Source: Hyphomicrobiales bacterium
GTDB taxonomy: Bacteria; Pseudomonadota; Alphaproteobacteria; Rhizobiales; Rhizobiaceae
Reading direction: 5' to 3'
NCBI GenBank assembly: GCA_021775455.1
Contig: JAJFHU010000035.1
Span: 1-55,215, forward strand
DNA length: 55,215 nt
The position numbers were made by a program, and so were the translations under genes. This document shows positions 47,901 through 55,215 of this stretch, piece after piece. The notes beneath the pieces were generated by a model. That model ran no database searches. It was not told the DNA's origin and was given only the letters and a program-made list of their open reading frames with translations. Each line of letters starts with the position of its first letter. Position 1 is the first letter of the stretch.

Positions 47901-48511
47901 CAGCCGGAATAGCGAGACATTGCAATTCCCATCAGGCCCAATTCGACAAACTCCTGCACGCTTGAGGGAAACAGCATTGGCATGATTGCAGCCATGAAGG
48001 CGTGATCTGATTGGTGTGCAACGGTTGATGATTTTGCGGTGTGGTCATCTCCGGCAAAGCACAAGACGCCACCATGGGGTGAAGTACCGGCGGAGTTGGC
48101 GTGTTTGAATACATCACCGCTTCGATCAACGCCGGGACCCTTGCCGTACCAAAATCCAACGACACCATCTTTTCTTGCACCGGGGGAGGTATGCAGCTGT
48201 TGGGTCCCCCAGATGGCGGTCGCTGCCAAATCTTCATTGATGCCGGGTTGAAATACAATCCCGTGCTTGTCGAGATGTTTTTTCGCACTTGTTAGGGCAA
48301 AATCATATGTCCCAAGCGGGGAACCGCGATAACCGGAAATAAAGGCACCGGTTTTGAGTCCGTTCTCATGGTCCCGTTTCATCTGAACAATTGGCAAACG
48401 CACTAGAGCTTGAGTGCCGTTCATGAACACCCTACCGTTTTGCGCAGTGTACTTGTCCTCGAGGGAGACCTTGCTTTGAGCGAACTTTTTGGTCTTGTCC
48501 ACTTTTCCCAT
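44999..48511 (-). CDS. indolepyruvate ferredoxin oxidoreductase, fused subunits
   Basis: A fused 1170-residue 2-oxoacid oxidoreductase for aromatic or branched 2-oxo acids (from transamination of amino acids) gives acyl-CoA and reduced electron carrier. An N-terminal pyrimidine-binding part (GAFISGYRGSPLG) is followed by the TPP-binding part (NLGDGTYYHSGIMAIRAAVA shortened; NDAVAMTGGQ), a ferredoxin-like cysteine cluster near 650-690 (CEGCGDCSVQSNC and SCIEGFCPSF) and the gamma domain (TGVGGTGVLTIGAIIGMAAH). A C-terminal region of about 250 residues ends lysine-rich. ATG 48511 follows GGAGG; the TTG at 48523 is rejected. The Lrp-type gene lies just upstream. Confidence 0.92.
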   Translation of the reverse strand: MGKVDKTKKFAQSKVSLEDKYTAQNGRVFMNGTQALVRLPIVQMKRDHENGLKTGAFISGYRGSPLGTYDFALTSAKKHLDKHGIVFQPGINEDLAATAIWGTQQLHTSPGARKDGVVGFWYGKGPGVDRSGDVFKHANSAGTSPHGGVLCFAGDDHTAKSSTVAHQSDHAFMAAIMPMLFPSSVQEFVELGLMGIAMSRYSGCWVGYKVIADTVETTGVVDLSREKQEFVLPTDFEMPQGGLNLRWPDPILVQDERLQEHKAYAAIAFARANGIDQLIYDSKKPRFGIVASGKAYENVREALRHIGIDARIADKIGLRLYKVRMPWPLEPEGIRHFSEGLEEVLVIEERREVIEHQIKQQLFNWRADVRPRIVGKFDHKDRHILSLNEEMTAGVALRAIATRLLTFDLPEGLAARIKQKLAYYEERGAVRKNHEAAVTRTAHFCSGCPHNTSTRVPDGSRAMAGIGCHFMAVWMDRKTETFSHMGGEGISWTGIAPFSDEKHVFANLGDGTYYHSGIMAIRAAVASGVNITYKILFNDAVAMTGGQTHDGPLSPALISQQIKAEGVKEIWLISDEPKNYASENLAPGTKVRTREYIDEVQKHLREVPGCTAIIYDQTCAAELRRRRKRGLAPDPDKRAFINPLVCEGCGDCSVQSNCISIEPLETEFGRKRQINQSSCNKDFSCIEGFCPSFVTVHGADLKKPKLPELSDSNLSAPDTPKLNDIFNIAITGVGGTGVLTIGAIIGMAAHIEGKAANILDMAGLAQKGGAVLSHVRLAPDPDLVASPQIVTGEADLLLAADTVVASATGSIALYSEENTHAVINTHLSPVSNFIFDRDFDFREQQVVSDISRYVKPDLSQIDFTKLAEIVCGDSIATNIMMIGYACQKGLLPLAPQSILHAIELNAVAVEPNIRAFNWGRHFAAFPEEANDLLSRHRPTSFKPDNLENLVEKRATYLKQYQNNGLASRYRDLISKVEGAETRLEKKNELTNAVARYYFKLLSYKDEYEVARLFTNGDFERRIAETFEGNFKLRFHLAPPILGGKNPNGRPRKREFGPWTIVAFRLLAKLKRLRGTPLDPFGYSSERMMERQLISDYESMIEHLVQNLNTDNHRFAVALARLPDEIRGFGPVKKKAVEKTQSMKNELLTQFNSPKQAGKNRKKATQSEPAE

Positions 48512-48692
48512 CGAATCCTCCAATAAACTGCCGATAAAATCATTATGCGCTAAAAGTTGAAGACTTTCAGTTCAATTTTTGACGGAATTTTGTGATTCAG
48601 GAGGATTTTTGTCTACTAAAATGGAAAAACATAGGAACACATCTCAAGCGCTTGTTTTCCAACGATAGTGATGATGTTCCGTTTTGTGTAAC

Positions 48693-49157
48693 TTAGATTG
48701 GCAATTCGTTGCTATTTTTTACTTCATTGAGTGCGAAGTTGGAATTTAATTGGGCTACGTGCGGAAGTTTCAGCAGTTTTCCCTTTACGGTTTTTTCGTA
48801 ATCACGCACTGACCTAACAACTACTCTCAATAGATAATCAAATTCTCCACTGATGGTAAAGCATTGCAGGATTTGAGGTACATGAAGGGTTGCGGCTTCG
48901 AACTCCTCCAGTATTTCTGCCGAATGAACATCCAGACGTACGAACACAAAAATTGAAACATCCAGTCCAATTTTCTCGGCATCCAGCACACACTGTCTTG
49001 CCTTGATTATACCTGAATCCTCCAACTTCCGAATTCGTCGCCAACAAGGAGTATGACTTAATCCAACCCGTTCACCAATTTCATTGATATTTAGGTCGGA
49101 GTTTAATTGCAGAATTCTTAAAATTTGGAGGTCTATATCGTCCATTTTGAGGGCCAT
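48693..49157 (-). CDS. Lrp/AsnC family transcriptional regulator
   Basis: This 154-residue regulator has an N-terminal helix-turn-helix (ILRILQLNSDLNINEIGERV cut, LSHTPCWRRIRKLEDSGII) and a C-terminal RAM domain (VFVRLDVHS, CFTISGEFDYLLRVVVRSV), which binds amino acids. It lies 180 bases upstream of the indolepyruvate oxidoreductase on the same strand, so regulation of that gene by an amino acid is likely. Starts at 49157 or 49145 are equally possible. It diverges from trhO. Confidence 0.88.
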   Translation of the reverse strand: MALKMDDIDLQILRILQLNSDLNINEIGERVGLSHTPCWRRIRKLEDSGIIKARQCVLDAEKIGLDVSIFVFVRLDVHSAEILEEFEAATLHVPQILQCFTISGEFDYLLRVVVRSVRDYEKTVKGKLLKLPHVAQLNSNFALNEVKNSNELPI

Positions 49158-49281
49158 TTTGCAATTTTATCCTAAGTTTACACAAAGCAAAACAGTTTCT
49201 TTGGGATTTATCTTCGAGTTTGAATAGTTGTCGGAAAAGGCGTATTAGATCGAAATATTTCAAGTCTAAATCAGGTCTGTC

Positions 49282-50268
49282 ATGTCAGAGTATCTTGTCG
49301 CCGCGCTGTACAAATTTGTAGAATTGCCGGATTTTGAATCCTTGCAGCAACCAATAAAGAAATGCTGCGAGGCATATGGTGTCATGGGCACTTTGCTACT
49401 AGCTGAGGAGGGCATTAATGGAACCATATCAGGAACCGATGATGACATCAGATCATTGCTTGAATATTTACGGTCAGATCCTCGTTTAAGTGATCTGGAG
49501 CACAAAGAAAGTCGAGCGAGTGAAAATCCGTTTCACCGGATGAAAGTTCGTCTCAAGAAAGAAATCGTAACGCTGGGTGTTGAAGGTGTCAGCCCCACAA
49601 ACCAAGTAGGCGATTATGTGGAACCGGAAGACTGGAATGATCTCATTAGTGATCCGGATGTGATGGTGATTGATACCCGCAATGATTACGAGGCTTCTAT
49701 CGGTACTTTTCGGGGCGCAGTTAATCCGGGGACGGTAAGTTTTCGGGATTTTCCTGAATGGTTTCGGGCGCAGGAAGCACTTGGCAAGGCCAAAAAAATT
49801 GCCATGTTTTGCACTGGTGGTATCCGATGTGAAAAATCCACATCTTTTCTCAAGGCGGAAGGTTATGAAAACGTCTTCCATTTAAGAGGGGGGATTTTGA
49901 AGTATCTGGAGACCATTCCAGAAGACAAGAGTTTGTGGGATGGCGAATGCTTTGTGTTTGATCAGCGGGTAAGTGTTGGTCATGGGTTGAAGCAGGGCCC
50001 ATATGATTTGTGTCATGCATGTCGTCATCCGATTACAGACGAAGACAAGCGAGCTGAAACCTATTTGCCTGGCGTATCCTGTCCGCGCTGCCATGACAAT
50101 TTGAGTGAAAATCAAAAGCGCCGTTTCTCTGAACGGCAGAAACAGATACAGTTGGCACGCAGGCGAGGCGAGGATCATATCGCGGCTGATCAAAATTCCC
50201 AGCGAGAAGCCAAGCGCCGCGCTCGAAAAGAGCAAATTGCCCTCAGCCAGTCAGCAGAAAAGGCTTGA
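49282..50268 (+). CDS. trhO: tRNA uridine(34) hydroxylase, rhodanese family
   Basis: It makes 5-hydroxyuridine at the wobble position of certain tRNAs in an oxygen-dependent reaction. The 328-residue protein has the N-terminal UPF0176 domain ([17 protein letters not shown] near 38-54), a rhodanese domain with [14 protein letters not shown] and active-site loop [13 protein letters not shown] near 182-194, and a C-terminal segment with CHACRHPI and CPRCHDNL zinc-like cysteine pairs. The lysine/arginine-rich tail suits tRNA binding. It is also known as YceA. Confidence 0.92.
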   Translation: MSEYLVAALYKFVELPDFESLQQPIKKCCEAYGVMGTLLLAEEGINGTISGTDDDIRSLLEYLRSDPRLSDLEHKESRASENPFHRMKVRLKKEIVTLGVEGVSPTNQVGDYVEPEDWNDLISDPDVMVIDTRNDYEASIGTFRGAVNPGTVSFRDFPEWFRAQEALGKAKKIAMFCTGGIRCEKSTSFLKAEGYENVFHLRGGILKYLETIPEDKSLWDGECFVFDQRVSVGHGLKQGPYDLCHACRHPITDEDKRAETYLPGVSCPRCHDNLSENQKRRFSERQKQIQLARRRGEDHIAADQNSQREAKRRARKEQIALSQSAEKA

Positions 50269-50322
50269 TTGGTAGATTTTGAAATGAAGGTTTGCTGATT
50301 TACTGGTGATCTGGATTAATTT

Positions 50323-51351
50323 ATGCGTTCAAGCAAAATCATTCACACGGTTAGTTGTCACGCTGAAGGTGAGGTTGGCGACGTTATAGTTGGTGGTGTC
50401 AATGCTCCACCGGGCGGGACCCTTTGGGAGCAACGGGATTTTCTGGCACAGGATGAAGAACTTCGCCAGTTCATGCTGAATGAACCGCGAGGTGGCGTAT
50501 TTCGCCATGTTAATTTTTTAGTACCGCCCAAGCATCCGGATGCGGATGCAGCTTTTTTGATCATGGAACCTGAAGATACACCGCCCATGTCCGGTTCAAA
50601 CACCATATGCGTAGTGACCGTTCTTCTGGAAACGGGAATCCTGTCTTTTGAGGAACCGGAAACCCGACTAAAACTGGAAGTACCTGCCGGGTTGGTTGAT
50701 GTGATTGCCAAATGCGAACAGGGAAAGGTGGTTTCTGTCCGGTTCAATAATGTACTTTCATTTGCCGACCGGCTGGATGCTGAGTTGGAAGTTCATGGCC
50801 TGGGGAAAATCAAAGTTGATACGGCCTTTGGCGGTGACAGTTATGTATTGGTCGAGTCAGCGACTGTTGAAATAGAAATCAAACCTGAAAATGCCCGAAA
50901 GTTTGCCGAGTTGGGTTCCCGGATTACTGACGCTGCGAATGAACAGCTGGGGTTTTCCCATCCAGCCAATGATTGGAATCATATATCTTTCTGTCAGTTT
51001 ACCGGGCCATTGGAGCAAACAGAAAGAGGAGTCCGCGGACAAAACACGGTCGTCATCAAGCCGGCAAAGCTTGATCGCTCACCTTGCGGTACTGGTAGTT
51101 CGGCACGCATGGCTGTTTTGCATGCCAAGGGCAAGTTGAACGTTGGGGAAACCTACGAGTCATACTCAATTATCAATTCAAGATTTGATTGTCGAATTGA
51201 AGGAGAAGCCCAGATAGCCGGACGAGCTGCAATTGTTCCAAGCGTTAGCGGTCGGGCCTGGATTACCGGAACCCACCAACATTATCTTGATGTCGATGAT
51301 CCATGGCCTAGGGGTTATCGAATTTCAGACACATGGCCGGTAATCAAGTGA
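50323..51351 (+). CDS. proline racemase family protein, hydroxyproline epimerase/dehydratase type
   Basis: This 342-residue enzyme is of the proline racemase superfamily. The first catalytic site reads MSGSNTI (S90) where racemases have MCGH, and the second reads [11 protein letters not shown] with C255. A Cys pair defines racemase/4-hydroxyproline epimerase; replacement of the first by Ser or Thr is known in trans-3-hydroxy-L-proline dehydratases and mixed-activity enzymes, so a hydroxyproline catabolic role is likely but not specific. N-terminal [16 protein letters not shown] and [15 protein letters not shown] match the dehydratase-like subgroup. It overlaps the glutathione transferase gene. 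Confidence 0.85.
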   Translation: MRSSKIIHTVSCHAEGEVGDVIVGGVNAPPGGTLWEQRDFLAQDEELRQFMLNEPRGGVFRHVNFLVPPKHPDADAAFLIMEPEDTPPMSGSNTICVVTVLLETGILSFEEPETRLKLEVPAGLVDVIAKCEQGKVVSVRFNNVLSFADRLDAELEVHGLGKIKVDTAFGGDSYVLVESATVEIEIKPENARKFAELGSRITDAANEQLGFSHPANDWNHISFCQFTGPLEQTERGVRGQNTVVIKPAKLDRSPCGTGSSARMAVLHAKGKLNVGETYESYSIINSRFDCRIEGEAQIAGRAAIVPSVSGRAWITGTHQHYLDVDDPWPRGYRISDTWPVIK

Positions 51352-52013
51352 GCGATTTAGCGATACTGTATTCTTTTCGCCGATGCCCCTATGCAATGCG
51401 GGCGAGATTGGCGATTCAGAAAAGTGGGTTAACATGTGAACTTCGGGAAGTGGTGTTTAGGGACAAACCTGAGCACATGCTTGAAAAGTCTCCCAAGGGG
51501 ACTGTCCCTGTGATGATACTTCAAGATGGGGCTGTGCTGGAAGAGAGCCGAGACATTATGGAATTTGTTTTGGCAGAGAACGACCCTGACAATTGGTTGA
51601 AGCCTGCTGTTGCAAACATTGAGGAAATGCGCACGCTTGTAGATCGATCTGATGAGGAATTCAAGGAAGCACTTGATCGTTATAAATATCCAAATCGCTA
51701 CGATGGCACGGACGCCGAAGAGGAAAGAACCAAGGCCAGTGAGTTTATGTTTCAGTTGGAAAGCCGACTTGAGAAACAACTTTTTTTGTTTGGTGCCGAT
51801 CCTTCATATGCAGACATGGCAATTTTGCCTTTCGTTCGCCAGTTTGCCCATGTCGACAAAGACTGGTTCTGGTCTCAGGACTGGCCAAAAATCATAGGTT
51901 GGCTTGAATGGTTTTTGGCGTGGCCCGAATTTACTTCAATCATGAAAAAATACCCTCAATGGAAAGAGGGGGATCAAGAGACGGTGTTTCCAAATTTTAC
52001 TGATCCATTATAG
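51348..52013 (+). CDS. glutathione S-transferase family protein
   Basis: From GTG 51348 it is 221 residues. An N-terminal thioredoxin-like domain with [20 protein letters not shown] near 6-25 carries a CPYA site, then [12 protein letters not shown] with the cis-proline and EESRDIMEF that contacts glutathione; the C-terminal helical domain includes [18 protein letters not shown]. The start codon overlaps the racemase-family stop (GTGA), which suggests coupled translation; ATG 51333 is an alternative with no ribosome site. It is convergent with the sirtuin gene with a 6-base overlap of stops. Confidence 0.82.
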   Translation: MSDLAILYSFRRCPYAMRARLAIQKSGLTCELREVVFRDKPEHMLEKSPKGTVPVMILQDGAVLEESRDIMEFVLAENDPDNWLKPAVANIEEMRTLVDRSDEEFKEALDRYKYPNRYDGTDAEEERTKASEFMFQLESRLEKQLFLFGADPSYADMAILPFVRQFAHVDKDWFWSQDWPKIIGWLEWFLAWPEFTSIMKKYPQWKEGDQETVFPNFTDPL

Positions 52014-52754
52014 AGCAGACAGTACTTCTGAAATTCCCCCATTCACAACACAATCAGCGTAAGAATCCATTTCGGTTGGATCGCGATTGAGGATTGCGAA
52101 TTTCGCCCCGGAACGTTTGGCTTCAATTGGCAGGGAAGCTGCGGGATGTACCACAAGTGAAGTTCCGATTGCGATGAAAAGATCCGCTGTGGCAGCAACC
52201 TCAAATGCCAACTCGGTTTCTTTTAAAGGCATGGGTTGTCCAAACATGACAACCGCTGACTTTACTGTTCCCTTGCAAGAGAAACACGAAGGTGCTTTTT
52301 TGGTTTCCTCCAGCATTTGTCGACAATCAGAAATGGAGTGAACCAATTCGCAATTGGCGCAAATGGCTTGTCGGGCATTGCCATGTATTTCAATTAATTT
52401 ATCTGAAGGCACACCTGACTCATGGTGCAAGCCATCCACATTTTGGGTAATGATGGTTGAGAATTTCCCATATTTTACCCAATTGGCGAGCACTTTGTGG
52501 CCGACATTTGGCTTCACCTCACCCATTTGATCTTCCATATAAAAACGCCGCCGCCAATCTTCCAAGCGCGCTTCTTTACTGACCATAAATTCTGAGTATT
52601 GAATTATGCGGAATTTTTCCCACATGCCGCCAGGGGATCTGAAATCAGGAATGCCGGAATCTGTGGAGATCCCGGCACCAGTAAGAACTACTATATTACT
52701 TGCTTCATCAATTAACCGCCGAAATCGGTTGATGCAGTCTTCTTCAGCTAGCAT
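52008..52754 (-). CDS. Sir2-family NAD-dependent protein deacylase
   Basis: This 248-residue cytoplasmic sirtuin removes acyl groups from lysines using NAD. It has the NAD motif GAGISTDSGIPDFRSPGGMW near 27-46, TQNVDGLHHESG with catalytic histidine in EIHGN near 124, zinc cysteines CANC near 131-134 and CFSC near 157-160, and FGQPMP plus GTSLVVHPAASLP. It lacks the clear Ala/Tyr/Arg desuccinylase signature as far as I can see. Its ATG overlaps the stop of the permease gene (TAATG), so it belongs to the transporter operon. Targets are unknown. Confidence 0.88.
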   Translation of the reverse strand: MLAEEDCINRFRRLIDEASNIVVLTGAGISTDSGIPDFRSPGGMWEKFRIIQYSEFMVSKEARLEDWRRRFYMEDQMGEVKPNVGHKVLANWVKYGKFSTIITQNVDGLHHESGVPSDKLIEIHGNARQAICANCELVHSISDCRQMLEETKKAPSCFSCKGTVKSAVVMFGQPMPLKETELAFEVAATADLFIAIGTSLVVHPAASLPIEAKRSGAKFAILNRDPTEMDSYADCVVNGGISEVLSAL

Positions 52755-53608
52755 TAGCCGGGCGACAAACCTCGCAAACGTTCGGAGCGGCGTCGCAGCA
52801 ACTCAAGAGTTGTCAGCAACATGATCGAAAGCGCGACCATCAACGTTGCCACTGCTAGAATTGTTGGTGAAATTTGCTCGCGAAGGCCTGTGAACATTTG
52901 CCATGGCAGGGTCTTTTGATGTGATGACCCAACGAACAGAATGACCACAACTTCATCGAACGATGTGATGAATGCAAACAGAGCGCCAGAAACAACGCCA
53001 GGAATAATCAATGGCATTTGCACTTTGAAGAAAGTGCGTACCGGATCAGCTCCCAAATTGGCTGCTGCTCTCACCAGACTTTGGTCAAAGCCAACCAGTG
53101 TTGCTGTAACTGTAATTATGACAAAAGGTGTTCCGAGCGCCGCATGGGCAAGAATTACACCCCAATAAGTACCTTGAAGCCCAATACGTGAATAGAAAAA
53201 GTACATGCCGGCTGCGGAAATAATAACTGGAACGATCATCGGTGAAATCAGTATCGCCATAATTGTTCCGCGGAATGGAATGTGCGGTCGTGAAAGGCCT
53301 ATTGCAGCTACTGTACCAACTGAAGTGGCCAACAGTGTCGCAACCGGCGCAATTCGGAATGAGTTATAGACAGCGTTGTTCCAGTCCGAATTTGTAAAGA
53401 AATCTTGGTAGTTGATCAGACTGTAACCGGCAGGGTCAAAGCTCAACATTTCCTTGGTGAATGTAAAGAACGGTAGAGCGTTGAATGATAATGGAATAAT
53501 TACCAGTATCGGAAAAATCAAAAAGAAAAATATCAATCCGCAAATTGTTCTGAATGCATAGTACCAGAACCTTTGCAGGGGTGATGCATATGGTGGAAGT
53601 CCTGACAT
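52754..53608 (-). CDS. potC: ABC transporter permease, spermidine/putrescine type (PotC-like)
   Basis: This 284-residue inner-membrane permease has six helices. The binding-protein-dependent signature is RAAANLGADPVRTFFKVQMPLIIPGVVSGALFAF, here cut to AAANLGADPVRTFFKVQMPL. A conserved ITSFDEVVVILFVG follows. It pairs with the permease at 53618, nine bases upstream. Substrate class (polyamines or another organic cation) is inferred from family likeness. The sirtuin start overlaps its stop. Confidence 0.87.
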   Translation of the reverse strand: MSGLPPYASPLQRFWYYAFRTICGLIFFFLIFPILVIIPLSFNALPFFTFTKEMLSFDPAGYSLINYQDFFTNSDWNNAVYNSFRIAPVATLLATSVGTVAAIGLSRPHIPFRGTIMAILISPMIVPVIISAAGMYFFYSRIGLQGTYWGVILAHAALGTPFVIITVTATLVGFDQSLVRAAANLGADPVRTFFKVQMPLIIPGVVSGALFAFITSFDEVVVILFVGSSHQKTLPWQMFTGLREQISPTILAVATLMVALSIMLLTTLELLRRRSERLRGLSPG

Positions 53609-53617
53609 TGATCTACC

Positions 53618-54889
53618 TCAGCCCAGTTTCACGTTGTCGATACCGACGATCTTGTCGTACAGCCAGTAAAATATCATAACGATTGTCAGCAGGATCACAC
53701 CCAATGAAGCTGCAAGGCCCCAATTGAGCGATGATGAAATGTGATAGGCAATTCGGTTTGATATGAATATACCAGATGTTCCGCCAACCAGTTCTGGTGT
53801 GATGTAGAACCCAATTGACAGGATGAAACACAAAATTGAGCCGGCACCGATACCCGGAATTGTATTTGGAAAATAAACTTTCCAGAATGCAGTCCAGTCG
53901 TTTGCGCCCAGGCTTTTGGCTGCTCGGACATAGACCGGTGAAATTGTTTTCATCACTGAATACAGTGGCAGGATCATGAACGGCAGCAATATGTGAGTCA
54001 TCGCAATTATTGTACCAGTCTGGTTGTTGATCATTACAAGGCGACCATCGTCTGCTACAAGCCCAATGAAAACCAGAAAATCGTTGATTACTCCCTGCTG
54101 CTGCAGCAACACTTTCCAGGCCGATGTGCGAACCAAGAGAGAAGTCCAGAACGGCAGCAGTACCAGGATCATTAGCAGGTTTGATGAGCGCAATGGCAAA
54201 TTCGCCAAGATGTATGCGATTGGATAACCCAGCAAGATGCACGATAGAGTGATTGTGACACTCAAAAAGAATGTTCGTCCAAACAAGAACAAATATATTT
54301 GTTGATCTTCAGGCTTGGGTTCCACACCTTCTGCAGTTCTCTGTCGGTCTACCGCTGCAAGAAAATATCCGTCGGTATATTTGGAACTAAATTGTTGAAT
54401 GGTTTTCCATGTGTTGACGTCACCCCAACCATCGTGGATTTCTATAAATTGCTCACGATAGGGTGCTTCGTCATCGAGTTTACGAACTTCTCGGCCAGAT
54501 TTCCTGAACAAGCTCGAGATGCCCGGGCTTTCGTAGTTCAGTCGACTACCAAGTCTTGTATGAATTTTTTCTTTGACCGCAATTTTCATATCGGCGGCCA
54601 ATGCAGCAAATACTGCCTCTTCGGGAATCTGTCCAGAAGCTGCGTCCCAGTCTTTTAACAGGACTACAGTTTCGGGAAGTGTTTCCTGCACAATATCATT
54701 TTCAACAGAACGGAAAAGCATGTCCGCAATTGGTGCAATAAAGGCTACCAATATGAACAATAACAGCGGAGCGACCAACAACAGTGCGCGAAATTTTTCC
54801 CGCCTGAGCGCCTTCGCAATACTTCTTTTCAGCGGTACACCATCTCGGGTTGTGAGGATCGGAGTATCGGAAGCTGTGGTGTCAGTCAT
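53618..54889 (-). CDS. potB: ABC transporter permease, spermidine/putrescine type (PotB-like), with extra periplasmic region
   Basis: At 423 residues it is about 120 longer than ordinary PotB permeases (about 290). Helix 1 is at about 32-55; the next helix begins at about residue 205 (GRTFFLSVTITLSCILLG), leaving about 150 residues outside (for example EEAVFAALAADMKIAVKEK). The remaining part is the normal permease domain with VRAAKSLGANDWTAFWKVYFP cut to AAKSLGANDWTAFWKV. It follows the binding-protein gene after a hairpin. Confidence 0.85.
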   Translation of the reverse strand: MTDTTASDTPILTTRDGVPLKRSIAKALRREKFRALLLVAPLLLFILVAFIAPIADMLFRSVENDIVQETLPETVVLLKDWDAASGQIPEEAVFAALAADMKIAVKEKIHTRLGSRLNYESPGISSLFRKSGREVRKLDDEAPYREQFIEIHDGWGDVNTWKTIQQFSSKYTDGYFLAAVDRQRTAEGVEPKPEDQQIYLFLFGRTFFLSVTITLSCILLGYPIAYILANLPLRSSNLLMILVLLPFWTSLLVRTSAWKVLLQQQGVINDFLVFIGLVADDGRLVMINNQTGTIIAMTHILLPFMILPLYSVMKTISPVYVRAAKSLGANDWTAFWKVYFPNTIPGIGAGSILCFILSIGFYITPELVGGTSGIFISNRIAYHISSSLNWGLAASLGVILLTIVMIFYWLYDKIVGIDNVKLG

Positions 54890-54928
54890 ATTTCGTCCTG
54901 AATTCAGAAACGTGTTTCTATATAAACA

Positions 54929-54955
54929 CCGAGACGGGGCATTTGCCCCGCCTCG
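54929..54955 (-). promoter_or_regulatory. intercistronic hairpin between the binding-protein gene and potB
   Basis: CCGAG-A-CGGGGC pairs with GCCCCG-C-CTCGG around an ATTT loop with one mismatch. It lies 14 bases after the binding-protein stop. No full T run follows, so a stabilising or partial-termination role is likely, as in the two other transporter operons here. Confidence 0.7.
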
Positions 54956-54968
54956 GAAATCTTAACCC

Positions 54969-55215
54969 TTACTTGGCAAGCCAAGCCTGGAATTTTGCGT
55001 CGATATCGTCGCGATTATCAGCCCAGAACTCGTAGTTATAGAGGAACGTGTTCTTGGCATTGTTTGGATCGGTAGGCATATGTGGTGCCATGTCGATACC
55101 AAGGGTCGCATGTTTGCCAACCAATGGTGCAGAAGACTTGCGTGCAGGGCCGTACGAAATGTACTTGGCCTGGTCTGCAAGACGCTGTGTATCAGTTGCA
55201 AACTTGACGTAATCA
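54969..55215 (-). CDS. ABC transporter substrate-binding protein (PotD/PotF-like), C-terminal part
   Basis: The last 81 codons of a periplasmic receptor cross the right edge. It reads DYVKFATDTQRLADQAKYIS, YGPARKSSAPLV, MAPHMPTDPNN and LYNYEFWADNRDDIDAKFQAW and ends LAK. YGPARKSS and PHMPT-like segments with a final WADN helix are typical of polyamine-type binding proteins. The signal peptide and N-terminal lobe are outside the window. It heads the operon with the two permeases and sirtuin; the matching ATPase (PotA) is not seen and may be off the right edge. Confidence 0.85.
   Translation of the reverse strand, partial: DYVKFATDTQRLADQAKYISYGPARKSSAPLVGKHATLGIDMAPHMPTDPNNAKNTFLYNYEFWADNRDDIDAKFQAWLAK

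Overview
The window reads as chromosomal DNA of an alphaproteobacterium with a heterotrophic, probably marine, lifestyle. This is inferred from gene content, not from a marker gene: a class I lysyl-tRNA synthetase, an ScfR-type short-chain fatty-acyl regulator, DUF6460, DUF1127 and DUF1194 proteins, a TakP-like TRAP transporter, a betaine/TMAO-type ABC importer, the ethylmalonyl-CoA pathway enzyme Mcd, a fused indolepyruvate ferredoxin oxidoreductase and glutathione-dependent formaldehyde oxidation. I see no rRNA, tRNA or CRISPR array. The genus cannot be named from this.

Layout. 1-1.8 kb is a decayed zone: the end of an IS3-family element has split a gene, and a family 2 glycosyltransferase has lost its C-terminal part. 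1.9-6.3 kb holds a periplasmic binding protein, a sterol-desaturase-like hydroxylase, a TerB protein, lysK and a DUF6460 protein. 6.3-8.6 kb is a glyoxylate-shunt locus in ruins: the ScfR-type regulator and a small partner protein are intact, but isocitrate lyase between them survives only as its two ends. katG follows. 11.2-18.5 kb, all minus strand, holds a TRAP transporter (dctM with a long coiled-coil tail, dctQ, dctP), a SABATH-type carboxyl methyltransferase and a 3-hydroxyisobutyrate-dehydrogenase-like enzyme, with a divergent LysR regulator. 19.5-24 kb holds an M20 amidohydrolase, a VOC protein, folD, a highly structured intergenic element, a DUF1127 protein and a second LysR regulator. 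24.2-27.9 kb is a binding-protein/ATPase/permease importer for a quaternary amine.

27.9-40.2 kb is the most unusual region. A five-gene minus-strand operon with every junction overlapping encodes a RidA protein, an alpha/beta hydrolase, a flavin reductase with an extra C-terminal region, a mesaconyl-CoA C1-C4 transferase (Mct) and methylsuccinyl-CoA dehydrogenase (Mcd). Around it lie an aldehyde dehydrogenase, a GlxA-type regulator, a luciferase-like monooxygenase, an alpha-methylacyl-CoA racemase and an amidase. The RidA/hydrolase/flavin reductase/monooxygenase set recalls RutC, RutD, RutF and RutA. I propose, as inference, a pathway in which a flavin-dependent oxygenase opens an N-containing compound and the carbon ends up as methylsuccinyl-/mesaconyl-CoA.

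40.3-45 kb encodes glutathione-dependent formaldehyde oxidation (adhC, fghA) with a VOC protein, a YaiI-family protein and an acyl-CoA ligase. 45-49.2 kb holds the indolepyruvate oxidoreductase and its Lrp-type neighbour. 49.3-52 kb holds trhO, a proline-racemase-family enzyme and a glutathione transferase. 52-55.2 kb holds a sirtuin translationally coupled to a spermidine/putrescine-type ABC transporter whose binding protein runs off the right edge.

One theme recurs: in all three transporter operons (TRAP, betaine-type, polyamine-type) a strong hairpin sits just after the binding-protein gene and before the membrane or ATPase genes. This arrangement could raise binding-protein levels over the rest of the transporter.
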